From JAGLON01 sp041394985 (lineage in GTDB: Bacteria > Zixibacteria > MSB-5A5 > GN15 > JAAZOE01), in contig JAWLBI010000001.1 of NCBI GenBank assembly GCA_041394985.1, positions 3,410,001-3,474,000 on the forward strand: a stretch of DNA of 64,000 nucleotides, written 5' to 3'. This document shows, in pieces, positions 33,423 to 40,352 of this stretch. The translations under genes were made by a program, and so were the position numbers. A model generated the notes under the pieces. That model made no database searches. It saw nothing but the letters and a program-made list of their open reading frames with translations, and was not told the DNA's origin. Each line of letters opens with the position of its first letter. The first letter of the stretch is position 1.

Positions 33423-34004
33423 GTGGAAACGCTGTCGATATCGGTAACACTGTTTTTAATCATGGATCCGCTGGGGAACCTCCCCATCTTTATGTCCATT
33501 CTTGAGGGGCTCCCTGAGGAGCGGCAGCGAAAAGTCCTCATTCGGGAATTGTTTCTTGCCCTGGCCGTTATCACGATATTCCTCTTCGGCGGCAAATATG
33601 TCATGGCGTTTCTCGGTTTGAAGGAAGAATCCGTCAGTGTTGCCGGCGGTATCGTCCTGTTTCTCATTGCGGTAAAGATGATTTTCCCCAAACGTGAAAA
33701 CGGCAATACCGATCTGGACGGCGAACCGCTGTTGGTGCCGTTGGCCATTCCGCTTATCGCAGGGCCATCGCTGTTGGCGGCTCTGATGCTGTTTTCGACA
33801 ACGAGCACTATCGGAGCCATGCAGTTGTTTCTGGCCGCGTTTATCGCCTGGGTAGGCAATTTCTTCATCCTGATTTCGGCGCCGTTTATTGCGCGATTAT
33901 TGACGAAAAAGGGATTGATTGCCATCGAGCGACTGATGGGAATGATTTTGGTGGCGATATCGGTACAGATGTTCCTGAGCGGCGTTTCGAAGGTAATTAA
34001 GTAG
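33423..34004 (+). CDS. MarC/YhgN-family inner membrane protein
   Basis: Start taken at GTG 33423, where AGGA lies 8 bases upstream; the longer frame starts at TTG 33402. 193 residues, six membrane helices. The signature LFLIMDPLGNLPIFMSILEG is nearly the same as E. coli YhgN, and the second-half motif LAIPLIAGPSLLAALMLFS is also typical. The family was once thought to be linked to multiple antibiotic resistance, but its function is unsettled. It stands alone. Confidence 0.88.
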   Translation: METLSISVTLFLIMDPLGNLPIFMSILEGLPEERQRKVLIRELFLALAVITIFLFGGKYVMAFLGLKEESVSVAGGIVLFLIAVKMIFPKRENGNTDLDGEPLLVPLAIPLIAGPSLLAALMLFSTTSTIGAMQLFLAAFIAWVGNFFILISAPFIARLLTKKGLIAIERLMGMILVAISVQMFLSGVSKVIK

Positions 34005-34107
34005 TTGCAGTACTCCTTGCATTTCATTTATTAAACAAATATATTATATATATCGTCTCTATTGCGAATAGAGATAGGCATTCATGTTTTCTGCGGAGGG
34101 GAATATC

Positions 34108-34626
34108 ATGTGTAAAAAATCGTTTTGGGGTGTTGTTTTGGTTGCGGTGGGCTTGGCAGTTCTTACTGTCGCCTGTAGTTCACCCGATGAAAACGGAATT
34201 ACAAACCCGGCCGGCAATCCAGGCCTTGTTGTTCTTGATACAATAACCGAACCCATCATTCCGGTCGATGATCAGGCGACGAAAACGCTGACGGCCGATT
34301 TGTCAGGGATTCCGGGGGTTGTTGAGGGGCGGTTAGTGAATATAATAATTGTATGTTCCAATCTCGGCGCATACGACTATCCCCTGGCGGCGAAAAACAG
34401 GGATATCGACGCCTGGGTTTTATTGAACGATGGACAAATGCATATATCAAATGGCTTTGTCAACGTCACCTTTAAACACTCCCTTGAAGAATACGGATTG
34501 TCGACAGAGGACTATATATCAGATAATTTTATATTTTCATTTAAAACCGTCAACATTGAAGGACTGACTCCCGGATATGCACCTGCGGATTTTAAGATTT
34601 TCGCCGTCGTGTCGTTTGTGGAGTGA
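34108..34626 (+). CDS. Lipoprotein, unknown function
   Basis: Start at 34108 with GGAGGGG 6 bases upstream; an earlier ATG at 34084 lacks one. 172 residues. Signal MCKKSFWGVVLVAVGLAVLTVAC with lipobox TVAC. The mature part looks like one beta-sandwich (LVNIIIVCSNLGAYDYPLAAKNRDIDAWVLLNDGQMHI). No family recognised. A hairpin with 10-bp arms follows the stop. Confidence 0.7.
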   Translation: MCKKSFWGVVLVAVGLAVLTVACSSPDENGITNPAGNPGLVVLDTITEPIIPVDDQATKTLTADLSGIPGVVEGRLVNIIIVCSNLGAYDYPLAAKNRDIDAWVLLNDGQMHISNGFVNVTFKHSLEEYGLSTEDYISDNFIFSFKTVNIEGLTPGYAPADFKIFAVVSFVE

Positions 34627-34635
34627 TATGAACAT

Positions 34636-34661
34636 CCCGGCAGGTGAGAAAACCTGCCGGG
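34636..34661 (+). terminator. Hairpin after the lipoprotein gene
   Basis: Arms CCCGGCAGGT (34636-34645) and ACCTGCCGGG (34652-34661). The following T content is low. Confidence 0.7.
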
Positions 34662-34765
34662 TACTTATTATAAATCTATATAACATGTTATTGTTTGGTT
34701 AGTTACTTTCTACCCTCTTCTTCCCGATTTTTGAATTCTGCAATGGAAAGCACAATTCCCGGTTT

Positions 34766-34781
34766 CGGCACGCGTCTTGCA
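34766..34781 (+). promoter_or_regulatory. Sigma-54 promoter of the cohesin gene
   Basis: CGGCACGCGTCTTGCA matches TGGCACG-N4-TTGCA with one mismatch at the first base; GG and GC are exactly 10 bases apart. The predicted start lies near 34792, about 85 bases before the ATG at 34877. Confidence 0.75.
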
Positions 34782-34876
34782 CTATAGCCATTGGAAAATA
34801 AAGAAATCTTATTGTCAGGCAAACGATTGAGGGTATATTGAGTATAACGATAGAGGAGTAGAAAGGACAACACGAC

Positions 34877-35710
34877 ATGAAAAACTTGCTAAAACATTTC
34901 ATCACGGGTGCAATCGCGTTCACATTGATTGCAACGGCGGCACCGGCTCTGGCGATTGGCATTTCGGTCGGCAGCGTAACCGGCGCTCCGGGTGAGCAAG
35001 TCGTTGTCCCGGTTTATCTTGAAGACAACGACATTGCCCTGGCCTCACTCACGATTCCATTACAATATGACAGCGACGCGATCACGATCGATTCCGTAAC
35101 TTACGGTGGAACGCTTTTACAACCGAATATGCAAGGCCTGACCCACATTGACAATGGCGAAAATTTCATCCGAATCACCTATGTACCGACGAATTCGATT
35201 CCGATGATCACCTCTACCAGCGGCCTGTTGGCCAGGATTATTCTGACCATTAGTCCATCTGCGCTGGACCAGACAATCGCCATTGACTCGGTAAATGAGC
35301 TGACTATGATAGGCGAATTCGAGCTCTGGGTGCGTCCCGAAATGAGCGATACGCTGGGAGCGACGGTTATTCTGCCGACATTTGAGGCCGGTTCGGTCGA
35401 AATTCGCTCGCCTCTCGATGTTGACGACGAAAACGGCGGCCTCCCCCATATTCTGGCCCTGAATCAGAATTATCCGAACCCGTTCAACCCCGCGACAACA
35501 ATCGCCTATTCGGTTCCCGAGCGGTCTCATGTCAATCTGACCATCTTCAATATTCTCGGACAGCATATCGAAACGCTCGTCGATGACGACAAACCGGCCG
35601 GCGAATACGAGGTTATCTGGAACGCCGGATCGGTGGCCTCGGGGATTTATTTCTATCGATTGACCTACGAGGACAAGGTTTTAACGAAAAAAATGACCCT
35701 GTTGAAGTAA
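34877..35710 (+). CDS. Cohesin-like protein with T9SS sorting tail
   Basis: The protein has 277 residues with a signal peptide (LLKHFITGAIAFTLIATAAPALA). Residues about 27-165 match a cohesin domain: GAPGEQVVVPVYLEDNDIALASLTIPLQYDSDAITIDSVTY, the two-strand start typical of PF00963. Residues about 190-277 are a T9SS C-terminal domain (NQNYPNPFNPATTIAYSVPE, NILGQHIETLV, GIYFYRLTYEDKVLTKKMTLLK), which sends the protein across the outer membrane and attaches it to the surface. It could therefore be the surface dock for dockerin proteins encoded nearby. Preceded by a sigma-54 promoter. The match to cohesin is by eye. Confidence 0.85.
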   Translation: MKNLLKHFITGAIAFTLIATAAPALAIGISVGSVTGAPGEQVVVPVYLEDNDIALASLTIPLQYDSDAITIDSVTYGGTLLQPNMQGLTHIDNGENFIRITYVPTNSIPMITSTSGLLARIILTISPSALDQTIAIDSVNELTMIGEFELWVRPEMSDTLGATVILPTFEAGSVEIRSPLDVDDENGGLPHILALNQNYPNPFNPATTIAYSVPERSHVNLTIFNILGQHIETLVDDDKPAGEYEVIWNAGSVASGIYFYRLTYEDKVLTKKMTLLK

Positions 35711-35737
35711 AAAATTACTCCGGGTTTCCGAAAACTA

Positions 35738-35775
35738 AAAGAGGGTAGGAATTTACCTGCCCTCTTTGAATTTTT
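35738..35775 (+). terminator. Terminator of the cohesin gene
   Basis: Arms AAAGAGGG (35738-35745) and CCCTCTTT (35760-35767), extended inward by TAGG/CCT, then GAATTTTT. It separates the cohesin gene from the kinase gene 16 bases later. Confidence 0.85.
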
Positions 35776-35790
35776 AGGACCGGGGTACGC

Positions 35791-37473
35791 ATGCCACAAC
35801 AAGCTGCCAAACCAGCACCCAAAATCGGCGATTACGAAATCATTTCACGCATCGGCAAAGGCGGAATTGCGGAAGTTTATAAAGCAATTCAGCCGTCTTT
35901 GCAACGCCAGGTGGCCGTCAAGGTCCTCTCCCCTGAATTAGCACATGATTCGGATATCGTCAAGCGGTTCGAGCGCGAATCGATCATGATCGCGCAGCTC
36001 AATCATCCGAATATCGTCCACGTTATCGATAAAGGCGTTCAGGGGGGGCGGTTCTATTTCGTCATGGAATATGTCGACGGAACCGATTTCAAGCACCTGA
36101 TATACAACCCGAATATCGACGTCAAAGTCAAAATCGAGATGATCGTGCAGGTGTGCAAGGCGCTCGATTATGCCCATAAAAACGGCGTCGTGCACCGCGA
36201 CATTAAGCCTGCGAACATTCTCATCGATAAACAGGGCAATGCTCAGATTGCCGACTTCGGTATCGCGCAATTGCGAGACAAGACCGATGTCGAGGTCACG
36301 TCATCCGATATCGTCATGGGCACCGTGGCCTATATGTCACCGGAGCAGAAGTTCTCGTCGGCGAATGTCACCAAGGCGACCGACATCTATGCAATCGGTA
36401 TTATCCTGTATGAGATTTGTTGCCACCGCAAGCCCGAGGGGCATTTTAGGATGCCGTCCGAGGTTAATCCGGCGGTACCGAAAGCGATGGACAGCATAAT
36501 CACTACCTGTCTGCAGGAGAGACCTGCTGACCGATTCCCGACCGCCGGGGCATTAAAGGATGCGATATTGAACGCGTTTTCCGGCGAACTGTACACATCG
36601 GGGCAGGCCGATGCGACGATTGCTCGAGCCGAATCATTCATGGGCAAGTGCCGCTTCCTCGATACGATCAAGGAAGACCGCTTCGGTGCGACGTTTCTGG
36701 TCGAGAATAAGGAGACCAAGGGTCTCTATATCATCAAGAAGAATAAAAAAGGCGACGCCGGACGGCGCGAGGCGCAGATCCTGTCGAGCCTTAAGCATAA
36801 ACACATTATTAATATTCTCGGCGCCGGCGGTGATCATAATAAGACTGTCGTCGTGACCGAATATGCTCAGGGCGGGTCGCTGGCTGATCGCCTGGTGCGG
36901 AACTACTCCTGGCGCGAAGCGATGGATATCATCGTGCAGATCGCCGAGGGGCTCCAGTTCGCGCACAAGAATAATATCGTGCATGGAAATCTGCGGCCGT
37001 CGAATATATTGTTCGACGACAAGGAGAATGTCAAGCTTACCGACTTCGGCCTGCCGCCGCATTATATCAAGCAGAAAGACTGGTATGCGCCGCCGGAGAA
37101 GAAAACATCCAGGCAGGGCGATATGTTCTCGCTGGGTGTGATTCTTCATTCATTGTTGACGAACAAAATTCCGCAGCACGACCGGTCGGGCAATCCGTAT
37201 TTGAACGAAGTTTCAAATAAAGTCCCGGATGTCATCCAGGGAATATTGAATAAGCTGTTGCAGATTCGCGCCGCCAAGCGATATCAGTCACTGGAAGAGA
37301 TGCTGGTCGAATATGCCGAATTCCTGAAGGTATATCATCAGCCCGAGGTGAAAGTCGCAGCGAAGCCAACGGTGGAGAAGAAGAAATTCAATCCTGTGCC
37401 GGTGTTGGTGATATTGTCGGCGGGGCTTGTTGGAGTATTATTGGCGGTCTTCTGGGATATGATTTTCAAATAA
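35791..37473 (+). CDS. Ser/Thr protein kinase fused to a pseudokinase, membrane anchored
   Basis: The protein has 560 residues. Kinase 1 (about 15-265) is complete: GKGGIAEVYKA P-loop, Lys44 in VAVKVL, HRDIKPAN with Asp137, DFG at 155-157, GTVAYMSPEQ activation end. Kinase 2 (about 285-520) keeps the fold (Lys316 in YIIKK, DFG at 418-420, GDMFSLGVILHSLL) but has HGNLRPSN at 398-405, with Gly-Asn replacing the Arg-Asp of HRD, and no glycine-rich loop, so it should be a pseudokinase. A C-terminal membrane helix (VPVLVILSAGLVGVLLAVFW) anchors it. No PASTA or other sensor follows, so the kinases face the cytoplasm. Substrates are unknown. Confidence 0.93.
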   Translation: MPQQAAKPAPKIGDYEIISRIGKGGIAEVYKAIQPSLQRQVAVKVLSPELAHDSDIVKRFERESIMIAQLNHPNIVHVIDKGVQGGRFYFVMEYVDGTDFKHLIYNPNIDVKVKIEMIVQVCKALDYAHKNGVVHRDIKPANILIDKQGNAQIADFGIAQLRDKTDVEVTSSDIVMGTVAYMSPEQKFSSANVTKATDIYAIGIILYEICCHRKPEGHFRMPSEVNPAVPKAMDSIITTCLQERPADRFPTAGALKDAILNAFSGELYTSGQADATIARAESFMGKCRFLDTIKEDRFGATFLVENKETKGLYIIKKNKKGDAGRREAQILSSLKHKHIINILGAGGDHNKTVVVTEYAQGGSLADRLVRNYSWREAMDIIVQIAEGLQFAHKNNIVHGNLRPSNILFDDKENVKLTDFGLPPHYIKQKDWYAPPEKKTSRQGDMFSLGVILHSLLTNKIPQHDRSGNPYLNEVSNKVPDVIQGILNKLLQIRAAKRYQSLEEMLVEYAEFLKVYHQPEVKVAAKPTVEKKKFNPVPVLVILSAGLVGVLLAVFWDMIFK

Positions 37474-37516
37474 TCGCTATTTTCCTGTTCTCGGGGGCAA
37501 TTTCCGCGTATTTTAC

Positions 37517-37544
37517 TTGACAGTCAGGCAAAAATTGATATTAT
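37517..37544 (+). promoter_or_regulatory. Promoter of tRNA-Glu
   Basis: -35 TTGACA (37517-37522), 16-base spacer, -10 TATTAT (37539-37544); the tRNA begins 22 bases after the -10 box. Confidence 0.75.
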
Positions 37545-37565
37545 AGGGCACCGAAAAAGTTGCGC

Positions 37566-37643
37566 GTCCCCATCGTCTAGTCTGGCCTAGGACACCGCCC
37601 TTTCACGGCGGCGACAGGGGTTCAAATCCCCTTGGGGACGCCA
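37566..37643 (+). tRNA. tRNA-Glu (TTC)
   Basis: 75 bases plus an encoded CCA. Acceptor GTCCCCA pairs with TGGGGAC, discriminator G, anticodon loop CTTTCAC (anticodon TTC), T-loop GGTTCAAATCC. Very similar to the E. coli glutamate tRNA. The 3' side abuts an AT-rich island. Confidence 0.97.
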
Positions 37644-37652
37644 TTTAAGTTT

Positions 37653-37682
37653 AAAAAGGCGGTTCGCATGAACCGCCTTTTT
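37653..37682 (+). terminator. Terminator after tRNA-Glu
   Basis: Perfect 13-bp arms AAAAAGGCGGTTC (37653-37665) and GAACCGCCTTTTT (37670-37682) around GCAT. An almost identical hairpin is present at 40228-40257. Confidence 0.92.
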
Positions 37683-37839
37683 CGTTTTCTTGGACAAATT
37701 GTTATCCCATAGTACGCCTTATTGGATGGGGCACCTGTGTACCCCTCTCATGCAATCTTACCGATATTCTTAGTTTGTATTACTTTCGCTCATCTTGTAT
37801 ATACATTCTTGGACAATAAATAGCGAACAAGGAGAATAA

Positions 37840-38874
37840 ATGAGCAAAAGAAAATTTAAAATAGATGAACTTACTTCTAAGCAGATTGAGATTTGCCAAA
37901 TGACATTTGACTATTTTAAGGAAAATGGGGAATGGCCTAAATGTCGTGAGCTACAAATTGCATGTCGCAAAATCGGTAATTTATGGGAACTAATTGCAGA
38001 CATAAATTGGAGAATTCTTCGAGCTGATGACAAATACAACAAAGATTGTAAAGTAAAAATGACAATTGACGGGATAATTCTATGCCAGGGCTCTGAGATA
38101 TTAATTTCTGCCTTCCTTACAGTACTTACAATTCTTACTAACATATACATTACCGAACCTAATAAAGAGAAGGTTCACTTTGAGGAGATTCTTCAAAAAT
38201 CGAATCTGGATAGCAAAATATGTTCAGCGGCTTGTCGACTATTAATAATCGAAAATAAAATCGCGAGAGGAAGTAGCTTATCACATGAAGGGTATTTAAA
38301 TAGTCTAGACTTAAGTCCGGAAATCATTATTTTTGAAAACGTAAGCACCATAGAGCAGTATTTCTCATTAAAGTATCAAGATTACACTCCCTCGGAGGAT
38401 TTGGACACGGAGATAATGACGATGATCAAATCCCTATCCACTGATACTTTGGACTCAAGTTCTACCGACATTCGTTTTTATTTAAACTCTATATTTGACG
38501 CAAGTAAATTTAAGCAAATTGTTGATCAAGATATTAATGAAATCGAAATTGCTCTGCAAAATAGTCTTTGGAAATCAACTTGTTTATTATGCGGTAGTCT
38601 TAGTGAAACTGTGCTGATGTTTGCGATGTCCAAAGATCGGAAAGGGATATCAAAAAGAATTAATGGTTTAGATTCACTAATTCAAAAGTCAATAGAGATA
38701 GGAATACTTTCAAAAAAAGATGCGAATTTAGCCAATTACATACGGGAAGCAAGAAATGTAATTCACCCAAAAGCAGCGGTCAAATATGGAACATCGGATA
38801 AAAGCAGTGCAAAAGCAAGTTTCGCGTTATTAGAAATTATTTGTGAGCGAGCTTATAAATTCATTAATTCATAA
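37840..38874 (+). CDS. AT-rich HEPN-like protein next to tRNA-Glu
   Basis: The protein has 344 residues and is not recognised as a whole. Base composition is clearly more AT-rich than the neighbours and codon use favours AAA, ATA and TTA, a sign of transfer. The N-terminal 150 residues hold two segments that could be winged helices (ELTSKQIEICQMTFDYFKENGEWP; HFEEILQKSNLDSKICSAACRLLIIENKI). The C-terminal 130 residues are all-helical (ALQNSLWKSTCLLCGSLSETVLMFAM) and contain YIREARNVIHPKAA, with R302, R305, N306 and H309: the RN-x-IHP pattern of many HEPN-type RNA-cleaving or defence proteins. No signal peptide. Probably a defence-type nuclease or toxin; the HEPN assignment is tentative. Confidence 0.65.
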   Translation: MSKRKFKIDELTSKQIEICQMTFDYFKENGEWPKCRELQIACRKIGNLWELIADINWRILRADDKYNKDCKVKMTIDGIILCQGSEILISAFLTVLTILTNIYITEPNKEKVHFEEILQKSNLDSKICSAACRLLIIENKIARGSSLSHEGYLNSLDLSPEIIIFENVSTIEQYFSLKYQDYTPSEDLDTEIMTMIKSLSTDTLDSSSTDIRFYLNSIFDASKFKQIVDQDINEIEIALQNSLWKSTCLLCGSLSETVLMFAMSKDRKGISKRINGLDSLIQKSIEIGILSKKDANLANYIREARNVIHPKAAVKYGTSDKSSAKASFALLEIICERAYKFINS

Positions 38875-39112
38875 AACTCTAAATATTAATTGCACTTCAT
38901 TCACAACAAATCCTCTTTGCGATGTAAAGACAATGCCTTACCACTTCACAACTTTTTAACTAGCTATTTCCCTGTGACTTATCGGGAATTAGAAATACCT
39001 TGCATGATTTTTTACACTAGCGTAATATATAGTTAGATGACGACGCGGCTTCGAGAGTCATTCTTTTATGTAAATCGTCAAAACAAATCTATATATCGCG
39101 AGTGAGGGTACT

Positions 39113-40195
39113 ATGAAAAAATTCGTTTTCTATTTGGCCCTATCGCTTCTGATTCTTTCGTCCGGTTGCAGCCGGCAAAGCACATCGCCGGAGTCCCCGG
39201 AACCGCTGGGTTATTCAAGCGCAGAGGTTCCCCAGGATATTATCGACATGATGCAAAATCCTCCTGCCTTGCTCGAAAACAACATCGACCCGATTGAAAT
39301 GCTGTCGCAGGATTTATCTACCGTGCGAGCGCATTTCCCTACGACAAACAACACCGAAGGAAATTATGCCGTCTACCAGTTGACGCTGCTCTGGGGCGAT
39401 GTTTTCGGTCTGCCTCAGTCAACCGCCACGGACTGGAGCGGCCTGCTGGATATGCACGCGATAGGTTTTATCAATGTGGCGTATGAAATCGATTTCGAGG
39501 ATGGGCAGGATTATATTCCGCCGGTCTCGACACCGAATCAGGCGGCGTGGGTATCACAGACGCAGATGGATTTTGACGGCATCAGTTTCCTGATTTATTA
39601 TGATATGGACATCTTCTATTTTGTCGCGCCGACCATCACACTGGATATGCCTCTATTCGATTTAACCCTCTATATCGAACAGCTGGAACAATACGCGGCG
39701 TTCTATCCCATTGACGGAAGCAGGGGCATCGCGATTCACTCGCGGCGCGTCTGGCAGATCGATTGTCCTAAGGGCCTCATTACCGGTTCGTGGAACAAAG
39801 ACGAAAACACAGGGAATTCCGGCTCGATCGAGGGATATTGGAACGACCAGTACGGCAACCCGCTGGGGTACCTGAGCGGTCAGTTCTGGACGAATAATGA
39901 CGGCACCCGGGAATACGCCGGCAGCGTTTCCGGCTTGATTACCGATCAGGTAATCGCTGAATTCGAAGGCACCTGGCAATACGACGACTATGCGCTGTGT
40001 CCATTGTGCGGAGAGCGATTCGGGTCTTTCGATGGGACATTCCATAATCTGGAAGAGAATTATACCGGCAAGATGAAAGGCCGGTTCGGAGATGCGGATA
40101 CTCCGGAAAATCCCGTCAAGATGCCGATGATCGGCTACTGGCGCGTCGATTGCCAATACGGCTCGACCGAAGATGCCAATGAGGGTATCGAGTAA
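39113..40195 (+). CDS. Lipoprotein with CxxC element, unknown function
   Basis: The protein has 360 residues. Signal MKKFVFYLALSLLILSSGC with lipobox SSGC, then a disordered Ser/Pro linker (RQSTSPESPEPLG). The last third carries repeated G-x-W/F strand motifs (GSIEGYWNDQYGNPLGYLSGQFW, GSVSGLITDQVIAEFEGTW, FDGTFHNLEENYTGKMKGRF) and one CPLCG pair that could bind a metal or form a disulfide. The repeats suggest a beta-sheet of the META/beta-barrel kind. No family recognised. Ends at a shared bidirectional hairpin. Confidence 0.75.
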   Translation: MKKFVFYLALSLLILSSGCSRQSTSPESPEPLGYSSAEVPQDIIDMMQNPPALLENNIDPIEMLSQDLSTVRAHFPTTNNTEGNYAVYQLTLLWGDVFGLPQSTATDWSGLLDMHAIGFINVAYEIDFEDGQDYIPPVSTPNQAAWVSQTQMDFDGISFLIYYDMDIFYFVAPTITLDMPLFDLTLYIEQLEQYAAFYPIDGSRGIAIHSRRVWQIDCPKGLITGSWNKDENTGNSGSIEGYWNDQYGNPLGYLSGQFWTNNDGTREYAGSVSGLITDQVIAEFEGTWQYDDYALCPLCGERFGSFDGTFHNLEENYTGKMKGRFGDADTPENPVKMPMIGYWRVDCQYGSTEDANEGIE

Positions 40196-40227
40196 TAAGT
40201 AATTATCAGTTTTATTAGGTGTAGGCC

Positions 40228-40257
40228 AAAGGGCGGTTCGCATGAACCGCCCTTTTT
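40228..40257. terminator. Bidirectional terminator
   Basis: Arms AAAGGGCGGTTC (40228-40239) and GAACCGCCCTTT (40244-40255) around GCAT, with a short T tail on each strand. It lies between the convergent lipoprotein and 14-repeat genes and closely resembles the tRNA-Glu terminator. Confidence 0.88.
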
Positions 40258-40352
40258 ATCATTTTGGGACAAAATACTATCCGACAGCAAAGGTCGTGTC
40301 GCAAAAGTCATTTTCCCAAGGCATAGCCTTGGGGTACACAGGTGCTTTTTGT

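Noticed and set aside
37566..39112. Possible attL/attR direct repeat of the tRNA-Glu 3' end
   Set aside because: No second copy of the tRNA 3' end was found downstream by eye, and no integrase gene is present.
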